From Deltaproteobacteria bacterium (GTDB lineage: Bacteria > Desulfobacterota > Anaeroferrophillalia > Anaeroferrophillales > Tharpellaceae), in NCBI GenBank assembly GCA_030633185.1, contig DAOVTG010000097.1, positions 1 through 8,632 on the forward strand: a stretch of 8,632 nt of DNA, read 5' to 3'. The notes beneath the pieces are model-generated. The model saw only the letters and a list, made by a program, of their open reading frames with translations. It searched no databases and was not told where the DNA came from. Shown here in pieces: positions 1 to 6,643 of the stretch (position 1 is the first letter of the stretch; the number at the start of each line of letters is the position of its first letter). Position numbers and translations under genes: made by a program.

Positions 1-2163
1 GGGGCTTTGGCCAAAGCCCTGCCCAGTTTTGAATTCAGATCGGAACAAGCCGATCTGGCCCGGGCTGTGGTTGAAGCTTTCAACCGGGAGAGTTTTCTTT
101 TGGCCGAGGCCGGTACCGGGGTCGGGAAGAGCCTCGCCTATCTGATTCCGGCGGCGCTCTGGGCCATCCGTCATAGCAAAAGGGTGGTGATCTCGACCAA
201 TACGATTAATCTCCAGGAACAACTTCTCAATAAAGATCTGCCGCTTTTGACCGAGCATCTGGGGTTGCCGGTTAAGGCCGCATTGATCAAGGGCCGTGGT
301 AATTATCTGTGTCGCCGTCGGGTCAAAGAGCTGGCGGAAGAGTTGGTGGTTGATGAAAAGTCACTTGATGATGAGCTCAAAGCTCTGATTGCCTGGGCTC
401 AAACTACAGGTGATGGCAGTCGAGCTGATTTTCCCTCGCTGCCCAGTGCCGCCGCCTGGGAGATGATTTCAAGCGAAGCCGATGCCTGCCTGGCTTCTCG
501 CTGTCTTGAGTTTGGTCACTGTTTTTTCTACAAAGCCCGTCGCGAGGCCGCCCGAGCCCAACTCCTGGTGGTTAATCATCATCTCTTGATGGCCGATTTG
601 CAGTTTCCTTCCGATTTCGGGGTTTTACCTCGTTATGAAGCGTTGGTTTTAGACGAAGTTCATCATCTTGAAGAGGCGGCAACCGGTTATCTGGGGGAGA
701 ATATTTCACAGATCGGTCTGTTGATGCTGCTTAACCGTTTGGTTCATCAACGACGTTCGGAGTTGGGCCTGTTGCGGCGTTTAAGGCGACGTCTCGGCCA
801 GGGGCCGCCGGGGTCAAAAGGTGCCTCTTCCGGGTCGCAAAGTGATGCCCGGCTCAATTTTTTTGCCACTCTGGCGGCCCAGATTGAAGGTGAAGCCGAA
901 CCGGCAGTTTTGATGCTTTCGCATGATCTTAACGATCATTTTGATAGTTGGCGACAGGTTCTGGTTAGTAACTTTATCGCAAATGATGAAATTGTCGAAG
1001 GTTCATTTAAACTGCGGGTTACCGATAAAGAGCGCAGTAGTCAGACCTGGAAGCTTATTCTGGGTGATCGGGTTGAGAACTTTATTGAAGAAGCGCAAAC
1101 CGTGATCAAGGCCCTTCTGGATCTGGGGAGTAACGTTGAGAAAGGTTTGCAGGAGAAACTGTTGCCGGCGGATTTTTTTATGGCCTGGCTGGGGGAGTTT
1201 AAGGCGGCAACCGGCCGTTTGCAGAATCAGGTCGATTTTATCGGGCGCTTTTTTCTCAAAATGAGGGGCCAGTCCGAGATTATCGCCTGGATTGAGGTGG
1301 TCTCCGGCCGCCGCCGTAATTTTAAACTGGTTCTGGCCCCGCTTGAGGTTGGCTCCCTGCTTGAAGAGATGCTCTATAAACGTCTGCAGACTTTGATCAT
1401 GGTCTCAGCGACGATTGCAGTTCAGCACTCTTTTGATTTTTTTGTCGGCCGGGTTGGGCTTTCCGAGCGCAGTCGTAATGGAAATCTGCATTCGCTGATT
1501 CTGGCCAGTCCCTTCGATTATCGCCGTAATGCGTTGATCATGGTTCCCCGTGATCTTCCTTTGCCCAACGAGGCCGCCTATATCGCGGCCTTAGGTCTTT
1601 TTTTAGACACCATGATTGCCCGGATCGGGGGCCGTTCACTGGTTCTTTTTACTTCGTACCGGGCCATGAAACAAGCGGCGGCAATCTGTCGTGACTCTTT
1701 GCAGAGACGAGGGGTTCGACTGATCATGCAAGGAGAGGGACAACGTCAGGGGTTGCTTAATGAGTTGAAAAACAACTATAATACGGCTCTCTTTGCGACT
1801 GATAGTTTTTGGGAGGGGGTTGATGTCAAAGGTCGGGCGCTTGAATGTTTGGTAATTGTTCGCCTCCCTTTCAAGGTGCCCAGTGAACCGGTGCTGATGG
1901 CTCGGCTGGAGCATATTGCGGCCGGTGGCGGCAACCCTTTTTATGATTACAGCCTGCCCCAAACAGCGTTGAAATTAAAGCAGGGAGTTGGTCGTTTGAT
2001 CCGCAGTCGAGATGATCGTGGGATTATCGTGGTCTGTGATCGTCGGCTGGTTGAAAAGTCGTATGGAGCCCGCCTGCGCTCGGTTTTGCCGGATGCTGAA
2101 TTTCTGGTGCTCACCGGCGGTGAGGTAATCAGCCGGGCTGCAGCTTTTTTAGAATGCCGGTAA
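1..2163 (+). CDS. dinG: DinG-family ATP-dependent DNA helicase (5' partial)
   Basis: Superfamily 2, XPD/DinG-type iron-sulfur helicase, expected to unwind DNA 5'-to-3' and to resolve R-loops, D-loops or forks in the cytoplasm. Residues are numbered from the TTG at 7. Seen: Q motif region (F10-R11, Q14), Walker A GTGVGKS (36-42), four cysteines C102, C161, C166 and C172 spaced as the family's 4Fe-4S ligands, the DEVH box (216-219), the SAT motif (467-469), DSFWEGVD (599-606) and motif VI QGVGRLIR (659-666). All catalytic motifs are intact. A glycine/serine-rich stretch near residues 264-280 is probably a loop in the Arch region. The frame is open to base 1, and the residues before the Q motif resemble the internal family sequence, so TTG at 7 is probably not the true start. 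Some homologues carry an N-terminal DnaQ-like exonuclease; whether this one does cannot be seen. No terminator is evident after the stop. YoaA is the close alternative name. Confidence 0.92.
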   Translation, partial: GALAKALPSFEFRSEQADLARAVVEAFNRESFLLAEAGTGVGKSLAYLIPAALWAIRHSKRVVISTNTINLQEQLLNKDLPLLTEHLGLPVKAALIKGRGNYLCRRRVKELAEELVVDEKSLDDELKALIAWAQTTGDGSRADFPSLPSAAAWEMISSEADACLASRCLEFGHCFFYKARREAARAQLLVVNHHLLMADLQFPSDFGVLPRYEALVLDEVHHLEEAATGYLGENISQIGLLMLLNRLVHQRRSELGLLRRLRRRLGQGPPGSKGASSGSQSDARLNFFATLAAQIEGEAEPAVLMLSHDLNDHFDSWRQVLVSNFIANDEIVEGSFKLRVTDKERSSQTWKLILGDRVENFIEEAQTVIKALLDLGSNVEKGLQEKLLPADFFMAWLGEFKAATGRLQNQVDFIGRFFLKMRGQSEIIAWIEVVSGRRRNFKLVLAPLEVGSLLEEMLYKRLQTLIMVSATIAVQHSFDFFVGRVGLSERSRNGNLHSLILASPFDYRRNALIMVPRDLPLPNEAAYIAALGLFLDTMIARIGGRSLVLFTSYRAMKQAAAICRDSLQRRGVRLIMQGEGQRQGLLNELKNNYNTALFATDSFWEGVDVKGRALECLVIVRLPFKVPSEPVLMARLEHIAAGGGNPFYDYSLPQTALKLKQGVGRLIRSRDDRGIIVVCDRRLVEKSYGARLRSVLPDAEFLVLTGGEVISRAAAFLECR

Positions 2164-2207
2164 AGCCTTTCGTTCTCAGTTATTTCGTAAGAATACTGAA
2201 TAAAAAC

Positions 2208-2236
2208 TTGACAATAATAAAAACTCACCGTATTTA
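2208..2236 (+). promoter_or_regulatory. Candidate sigma70 promoter for the two-component operon
   Basis: A perfect -35 box TTGACA (2208-2213) is followed by a 17-nt spacer and TATTTA (2231-2236) as a weak -10 box that matches consensus at only three of six positions. The flanking sequence is AT-rich. It lies 60 nt before the histidine kinase start and after the helicase stop, so it would let the kinase-regulator pair be transcribed independently of dinG. The -35 box and spacing are convincing; the -10 box is the weak part. Confidence 0.5.
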
Positions 2237-2295
2237 GTGCTTTAAGATGTTGACGTTGTTGTTCAATTTTTTTTAGCCTTGGCGGAACTATTTTT

Positions 2296-3933
2296 ATGGC
2301 GGGATCCTCTTTTAAGCAGTCCCTGCTTTTGGGCAGCGCTATTGCGACTGCTTTTTTACTCATTTTCAGTCTCGTTTTTATGGCGTTTCAGATGCGTCAG
2401 AGCGATATCGCCAGGAGTCACTCTATCTTGGCCCAGAGGGTAGTCCTTGGAGCTGATTGGGATCGGGATATTAAAGAACGGGCAGTTTCGCAGTCGTTAC
2501 CACCGACAAGCGAACGCTCCGCTGTTACAAGATTGGATCCTTTAGTTGCATTGAACCTTCTCGATCAGGGGGGCTCTCTTGCCGGCAAAAATGTTCCTCG
2601 CATCGAGAATCCTGAAATCTCTCTTTTGCTGAAATCGTTGATCACTCTCCGGCAGGCTCGGGAAAACACTGAACCCGAAAGCACCTCCAGCTCCTCATTA
2701 ACCCTTCTTTTTCGTGAGAAAGCCCAAACTCTCTCCGATGCTCTTACTTTTCGGGCCATAACCGCCGGAAGCCAAGTTTGGATTGCCTTCTGGTTAATGG
2801 TTTCACTGGTTGTTGTTTTGCTGCTGGCCAGCTTTTTTGGAGGTCGTATCTTATGGGTGAAAGAGCGACGGAGGCGGCGCGAGGATCACGCTCTCGGGCT
2901 TGCAAACGAACTCTTGATGGCTTTGCCTGAAGCGGTTATTCTACTCGATAAAACTTTATCTTTTAAATTTGTCAATAGTTTTGCCGAGAGATTTTTCGGG
3001 TGCCTGTCCGAACCTCGGCAGGCCAGATATTTTGACCGTTTTTGTGCTGATCAATCTCTACTTGCTGATTTACGTGATTCTTTTACCAGGGTTGCTGCAA
3101 GCTCTCCGGTAAAAATTATTTCGGAAGCCAAAAAGGTGGTTCTGCGGTTTGCTGAGGAGCGGCCATTTTCGGTAAATATTAAATGGTATCAACTCAATCT
3201 GGTTGATCAGAACTATCTTTTGGGGGTGATTTACGATTTTGAGGAGGATCGTCGTAAGGGTTTGGATCTCGAGGTTGCCCAAGGTCGGTTGCAAGAGTTT
3301 TCAAGAAATTTTTTCAAGGCTCAAGACGACGAACGACGTCATCTTGCCGATGAGCTTCATGACGGTCTGTGTCAATCACTGGCAGTCTTGAAGATGCAGG
3401 TTTCTGGTGTCGAACGACGAATAGAAGAGGTTGAACTGCAGGATGAGTGTCGTAAGGCCCGTCAGTTTATTGCCCAGATTATTGAGGACGTCAGGCGCCT
3501 TTCGCATGATCTGAGCCCGGTGATTCTTGATGATCTCGGTTTAAGTGGGGCTCTGGTCCACTTGGTAAATAATTTTACGGCTTTGCATAACCTCAAAGCG
3601 TCGGTTGCAGTCGCGGATATCGATGGCTGTTTTAACGGGGATGCGGCGCGCAACATCTATCGTATCGTTCAGGAAGCGATCAATAATGTCGGTAAGCATG
3701 CCGAAGCCTCACTGGTTGTGCTGGCGGCTGAAGTCTCTGGTGATGCGGTTTATTTTTCGATCAAGGACGATGGTGTCGGTTTTGAGGTTGAGGATCCCAA
3801 GAGAGGCCGGGCCGGGGCTAGTCTGGGGTTAGCAAGTATGGCTCAGCGGGCTCATCTTCTGGAAGGTGAGTTCGAGGTTATCAGTCAGCCGGGTAAGGGA
3901 ACTGAGGTCAAGTTTAAGTTGCCAAAAAAATAG
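2296..3933 (+). CDS. Membrane sensor histidine kinase, NarL/DegS-type (HisKA_3)
   Basis: Sensor kinase of a two-component system: it autophosphorylates on histidine and passes the phosphate to the response regulator encoded next door. Seen in 545 residues: TM1 (about 10-31), an extracytoplasmic segment (about 33-160) with a serine-rich stretch, TM2 (about 161-183), a basic juxtamembrane run, a PAS-like segment (about 204-310, beginning LPEAVILLD), a HisKA_3 dimerisation helix with phosphoacceptor H355 in DELHDG, and a HATPase_c domain with N box (QEAINN, 459-464), G1 box DDGVGF (491-496) and a G2-like GASLGLASM (507-515). All kinase motifs are present, so it should be active. ATG at 2296 is chosen because GGCGGA (2281-2286) sits 9 nt upstream and TM1 follows at once. 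The sensor segment is not recognisable to me, so the ligand is unknown. Architecture resembles NarX, DegS or UhpB; no more specific name is justified. Confidence 0.94.
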   Translation: MAGSSFKQSLLLGSAIATAFLLIFSLVFMAFQMRQSDIARSHSILAQRVVLGADWDRDIKERAVSQSLPPTSERSAVTRLDPLVALNLLDQGGSLAGKNVPRIENPEISLLLKSLITLRQARENTEPESTSSSSLTLLFREKAQTLSDALTFRAITAGSQVWIAFWLMVSLVVVLLLASFFGGRILWVKERRRRREDHALGLANELLMALPEAVILLDKTLSFKFVNSFAERFFGCLSEPRQARYFDRFCADQSLLADLRDSFTRVAASSPVKIISEAKKVVLRFAEERPFSVNIKWYQLNLVDQNYLLGVIYDFEEDRRKGLDLEVAQGRLQEFSRNFFKAQDDERRHLADELHDGLCQSLAVLKMQVSGVERRIEEVELQDECRKARQFIAQIIEDVRRLSHDLSPVILDDLGLSGALVHLVNNFTALHNLKASVAVADIDGCFNGDAARNIYRIVQEAINNVGKHAEASLVVLAAEVSGDAVYFSIKDDGVGFEVEDPKRGRAGASLGLASMAQRAHLLEGEFEVISQPGKGTEVKFKLPKK

Positions 3934-4061
3934 TTTAGATATGCTTGTAAAAAGTCTGGTTTTCTGATAGTGTACGGCTTTGGTTGGAATAGTTGAGTGT
4001 CGGGTTTTCATTCTGCCGCTGCCGCAAAATAATAAATATTGTAAAATCAAGGAGTTAGCAG

Positions 4062-4721
4062 ATGTTTAGAGATGACGATGGTAAATGTAAGATAGTGCTG
4101 GCTGATGACCATGCAATGTTGCGTCAGGGGATAAAAAAGATTATTGAAGAAAAAGATAATCTGGAAGTCGTAGGCGAGGTTAGCGATGGTTTGGAGCTCA
4201 TTGATTTCCTCAATAATAATCGCGCCAATCTGGTTTTGCTCGATATATCGATGCCCAATGTACGTGGTATTGAGGCGATTAACGAGGTGCGTCGGGCTCA
4301 GCCGGGGGTGAAAGTTCTTATGCTGACGATGCATAACAACAAAGAATATCTTTATGCGGCAATTGCAGCCGGGGCCGATGGTTATCTTCTTAAAGAGAAC
4401 AGCTATGATGAACTGCTTTCGGCTATTGATCAGGTAATGCTTGGCGAGACTTACATCTCTTCTACTTTGGCGGCCGATTTTTCCGAAGATCTGATGAAGT
4501 TCTACCGAAAAAACAAAAAATTGCCTTTCGAGCACCTTACCAATCGCGAGCGGGAAGTCTTGAAAATGGTTGCCGAAGGTAACACCAGTCGTGAAATCGG
4601 CGATCTTCTCTATATCAGTCTGCGGACGGTTGAGCATCATCGGGCCAATATCATGCGCAAGATGAAGTTTCGTTCGGTTGCCGATCTTATCAAGTACGCT
4701 CTTGATAAGGGTTATGTTTGA
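4062..4721 (+). CDS. NarL/FixJ-family DNA-binding response regulator
   Basis: Transcription regulator activated by phosphorylation, almost certainly by the kinase encoded 128 nt upstream on the same strand. Seen in 219 residues: a receiver domain (about 9-125) with acidic pair D15-D16, phosphoacceptor D61 (LLDISMP), T89 and K111 at the usual switch positions, then a short charged linker and a LuxR-type helix-turn-helix (about 155-215) with LTNREREVL (159-167), a recognition-helix region S186-H193 (SLRTVEHH) and the usual final alanine/leucine-rich helix. Length is normal for the family. ATG at 4062 is well supported: AAGGAG (4049-4054) lies 7 nt upstream. The 128-nt gap after the kinase holds no terminator I can see and no strong promoter, so co-transcription is likely. 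The target genes cannot be read from this window; autoregulation of the promoter at 2208 is possible but unproven. Confidence 0.95.
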   Translation: MFRDDDGKCKIVLADDHAMLRQGIKKIIEEKDNLEVVGEVSDGLELIDFLNNNRANLVLLDISMPNVRGIEAINEVRRAQPGVKVLMLTMHNNKEYLYAAIAAGADGYLLKENSYDELLSAIDQVMLGETYISSTLAADFSEDLMKFYRKNKKLPFEHLTNREREVLKMVAEGNTSREIGDLLYISLRTVEHHRANIMRKMKFRSVADLIKYALDKGYV

Positions 4722-4752
4722 GCTAATTGTTATTTAAGATCGTGATTTTTTT

Positions 4753-4787
4753 AGAGGGCGCTCTGTCGGGGTGCCCTCTCTTTTGTT
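4753..4787 (+). terminator. Intrinsic terminator after the response regulator
   Basis: A 9-bp stem with one G-T wobble pairs AGAGGGCGC (4753-4761) with GTGCCCTCT (4771-4779) around a 9-nt loop, followed by CTTTTGTT. It starts 31 nt after the response-regulator stop codon. The upstream flank is T-rich rather than A-rich, so it should work only on the plus strand. It implies that ahcY has its own promoter in 4788-4921, although I could not pick one convincingly. Confidence 0.85.
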
Positions 4788-4800
4788 AAAAGACAGTCTT

Positions 4801-4901
4801 GAAGGGTTTAAGAGTCTAAAGAATCTAAAGGGTTTAAAGAGTCTGAGAAGTCGAAGGTGGTAACCCTTTACACCTTTTTAACCTTTTTGACCCTTTCGAC
4901 C
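4801..4901 (+). repeat. 9-nt-periodic tract with purine-rich then pyrimidine-rich arms
   Basis: From 4810 to 4899 the sequence runs in ten consecutive 9-nt units in a single phase. The first five or six are purine-rich variants of AAGRGTCTA (4810, 4819, 4828, 4837, 4846); 4855-4863 is transitional; the last four are pyrimidine-rich (CCCTTTACA, CCTTTTTAA, CCTTTTTGA, CCCTTTCGA from 4864). A further related copy sits one base out of phase at 4801. The two halves are mutually complementary: TAAAGGGTT (4826-4834) pairs perfectly with AACCCTTTA (4862-4870), GTCGAA (4850-4855) with TTCGAC (4895-4900), and AAGGTG (4854-4859) with CACCTT (4871-4876), so several alternative hairpins are possible. It ends 8 nt before the ahcY Shine-Dalgarno. 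It does not encode a supported peptide. Confidence 0.75.
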
Positions 4902-4921
4902 TGTTATTAGGAGATTAGAGT

Positions 4922-6346
4922 ATGAGTTCTAAAATTGATCCATTTGCTGATTTACCCTATCTGGTTGCTGATTTCGGATTAGCCGAATGGGGTCGGAAAG
5001 AGATTGAGATTGCTGAACATGAGATGCCGGGTTTGATGGCGATCAGGGAAAAATACGAAGCTTTAAAACCGTTGCAGGGGGCTCGGATTATGGGGTCGTT
5101 GCATATGACGATCCAGACGGCGGTTCTGATCGAGACCTTGATTGCCTTAGGGGCTGATGTACGTTGGGCCTCTTGTAACATTTTTTCGACCCAGGATCAT
5201 GCGGCGGTTGCGATCGCTGCGACCGGGGTGCCGGTTTTTGCCTGGAAGGGTGAAACCCTGGCCGAATATTGGGCCTGCACCTACCAGGCTCTCTCTTTCC
5301 CGGGAGGTAAGGGGCCCGACCTGATTGTCGATGACGGCGGAGATGCAACCATGATGATGCATTTCGGGGCCCGGGCCGAGGCTGATCCGACGATTCTGGA
5401 TGGTGATTTTGAGTCTGAGGATGAAATCGAATTGGTTGCCCTTTTACGTGAAATTAATAATCGTAAAGTCGGCAATTTTAAATCCTGGGTTGAAAACTGC
5501 CGAGGGGCTTCCGAAGAGACCACTACCGGTGTCCATCGTCTCTATCAGATGATGGAGAAGGGTGAGCTTAAATTCCCGGCTTTCAATGTTAACGATTCGG
5601 TGACTAAATCAAAATTTGACAACCTTTACGGCTGTCGTGAATCACTGGCTGACGGCATCAAACGGGCTACCGATGTGATGGTTGCCGGCAAAAATGTGGT
5701 GATCTGCGGTTACGGCGATGTCGGTAAAGGCTGCGCTCAGTCGATGCGCGGTTTCGGGGCTCGGGTGCTGGTTACCGAGATCGATCCGATCTGTGCCTTG
5801 CAGGCTCTGATGGAGGGTTTTGAGGTAACTACGCTTGAAGATGCTCTGGTCGAAGGTGATATCTATGTGACGACCACCGGGAACCGTGATGTAATTACGG
5901 CCGAACATATAGCGGGTATGAAAAATCAGGCGATTGTCTGTAATATCGGTCACTTTGACAGTGAGATTCAGATTGCTCGCCTTAATCAGTGGCCCGGAGT
6001 GAAAAAAGAGGAGATCAAACCTCAGGTTGATCGTTATACCTTCACCGACGGCCGCCAGATTTTTATTCTGGCTGAAGGTCGTCTCGTCAACTTAGGTTGT
6101 GCCACCGGCCACCCCTCCTTTGTTATGTCGGCCTCTTTCGCTAATCAGATCCTGGCCCAGCTCGACCTCTGGAAAAATCGCTATGAGGTTGGTGTCTATC
6201 GTCTGCCGAAGATTCTTGATGAAGAGGTTGCCCGCTATCACATTGAAAAACTGGGCGCCAAATTGACGGTCATGAATGAGGTTCAGGCGAATTATCTCGG
6301 AATTCCGATTGACGGCCCGTACAAGCCTGAGCACTATCGCTATTAA
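4922..6346 (+). CDS. ahcY: Adenosylhomocysteinase (S-adenosyl-L-homocysteine hydrolase)
   Basis: Cytoplasmic NAD-dependent enzyme that reversibly splits S-adenosylhomocysteine, the by-product of SAM-dependent methylation, into adenosine and homocysteine, relieving product inhibition of methyltransferases. Seen in 474 residues: H61 in LHMTIQTA, the VDDGGD substrate-domain motif (about 138-143), the SEETTTGVHRLYQM segment, the catalytic run K229, D233 and C238 in the KSKFDNLYGC motif, a Rossmann NAD site GYGDVGKG (263-270), and the canonical C-terminal tail ending KPEHYRY that contributes to the neighbouring subunit's cofactor site. Compared with vertebrate enzymes of about 432 residues it carries the roughly 40-residue insertion common in bacterial homologues, which shifts the catalytic residues by 43 positions. 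Start: ATG at 4922 with AGGAG (4909-4913) 8 nt upstream. It stands between two terminators, so it appears to be a single-gene transcript. Nothing is missing. Confidence 0.98.
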   Translation: MSSKIDPFADLPYLVADFGLAEWGRKEIEIAEHEMPGLMAIREKYEALKPLQGARIMGSLHMTIQTAVLIETLIALGADVRWASCNIFSTQDHAAVAIAATGVPVFAWKGETLAEYWACTYQALSFPGGKGPDLIVDDGGDATMMMHFGARAEADPTILDGDFESEDEIELVALLREINNRKVGNFKSWVENCRGASEETTTGVHRLYQMMEKGELKFPAFNVNDSVTKSKFDNLYGCRESLADGIKRATDVMVAGKNVVICGYGDVGKGCAQSMRGFGARVLVTEIDPICALQALMEGFEVTTLEDALVEGDIYVTTTGNRDVITAEHIAGMKNQAIVCNIGHFDSEIQIARLNQWPGVKKEEIKPQVDRYTFTDGRQIFILAEGRLVNLGCATGHPSFVMSASFANQILAQLDLWKNRYEVGVYRLPKILDEEVARYHIEKLGAKLTVMNEVQANYLGIPIDGPYKPEHYRY

Positions 6347-6356
6347 GGGTTTATAA

Positions 6357-6394
6357 AAAAAACAGGGGACGGTTTTAACCGTCCCCTGTTTTTT
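6357..6394. terminator. Strong bidirectional terminator between ahcY and tRNA-Pro
   Basis: A perfect 12-bp stem pairs AACAGGGGACGG (6361-6372) with CCGTCCCCTGTT (6379-6390) around the loop TTTTAA. An A-run precedes it and a T-run follows it, adding four A-T pairs (6357-6360 with 6391-6394). Because both flanks are suitable, it can end ahcY transcription on the plus strand and tRNA-Pro transcription on the minus strand, where the tRNA 3' end lies 9 nt away. It also means that aspS cannot be reached by ordinary ahcY transcription. Confidence 0.93.
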
Positions 6395-6403
6395 CGCTTT
6401 TCA

Positions 6404-6480
6404 TGGTCGGGATGAGAGGATTTGAACCTCCGACCCCTGCGTCCCGAACGCAGTGCTCTACCGGGCTGAGCCACATCCCG
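6404..6480 (-). tRNA. tRNA-Pro, anticodon CGG, CCA encoded
   Basis: Read on the minus strand, the 77-nt gene folds as a complete cloverleaf. The 7-bp acceptor stem pairs CGGGATG (from 6480 downwards) with CATCCCG; the D arm contains GGCTCAGCCCGGTAGAGC; the anticodon stem CTGCG/CGCAG encloses the loop TTCGGGA, so the anticodon is CGG and reads the proline codon CCG; the T arm has TTCAAAT as its loop. Discriminator A and an encoded CCA end occupy 6407-6404. The C1-G72 pair, the GGG after the anticodon-loop uridine and cytidine, and the A discriminator are typical of bacterial tRNA-Pro. It is a lone gene convergent with ahcY, with its promoter just upstream and the shared terminator just downstream. 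Confidence 0.97.
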
Positions 6481-6499
6481 AATGAAAATGATGGGCTCG

Positions 6500-6528
6500 C
6501 TTCTAATGGATTGCGCTTGTAAAGTCAA
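6500..6528 (-). promoter_or_regulatory. sigma70-type promoter of tRNA-Pro
   Basis: On the minus strand TTGACT (6528-6523) is separated by 17 nt from TAGAAG (6505-6500), matching five and four of six consensus positions. Initiation about 7 nt downstream would fall near 6493, leaving a leader of roughly a dozen nucleotides before the mature tRNA 5' end at 6480, a usual layout for a single tRNA gene. A GC-rich discriminator (GCGAGCCC) follows the -10 box, as is common for stable-RNA promoters under stringent control; that regulatory point is inference. Confidence 0.7.
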
Positions 6529-6643
6529 GGGGAAAATGGCCTTGGCAAGTCCTATAAAGGGCTTGACTCTGGTCGGTAAAGATGGCAGAAAGCGCTGGTT
6601 CACAGGCAAATATATTTTGTAAGGATAAGGGGATTTATAAGAA

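Noticed and set aside
7..9. TTG as the real start of the helicase
   Set aside because: No ribosome binding site can be seen because the window begins 6 nt earlier, the frame is open to base 1, and family members normally have conserved residues before this point.
2177..2198. Terminator after dinG
   Set aside because: CAGTTATT and AATACTG can pair only with a bulge, and the hairpin is followed by AATAAAAAC rather than a T-run.
1947..2363. 138-residue minus-strand open frame across the dinG-kinase junction
   Set aside because: It overlaps the conserved end of dinG and the kinase start on the opposite strand, and its product is basic and low-complexity with no recognisable features.
3945..3973. 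Separate promoter for the response regulator (TTGTAA, 17 nt, TAGTGT)
   Set aside because: Only four and three consensus matches; in an AT-rich spacer this is close to chance, and co-transcription with the kinase is simpler.
4047..4640. 197-residue minus-strand open frame opposite the response regulator
   Set aside because: It is the antisense shadow of a clear receiver/LuxR gene, with no ribosome binding site or recognisable domain.
4788..4830. ahcY promoter candidates (TTGTTA at 4783 or TTGAAG at 4799 as -35 boxes)
   Set aside because: No -10 box of useful quality lies at 16-18 nt from either, and the first overlaps the terminator T-run.
4801..4901. CRISPR array
   Set aside because: The units are 9 nt, contiguous, degenerate and without spacers, and no cas gene is nearby.
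4788..4921. Possible SAH riboswitch ahead of ahcY
   Set aside because: SAH riboswitches often precede ahcY, but I cannot find their conserved GC-rich core here. The leader is instead filled by the AT-rich 9-nt-periodic tract.
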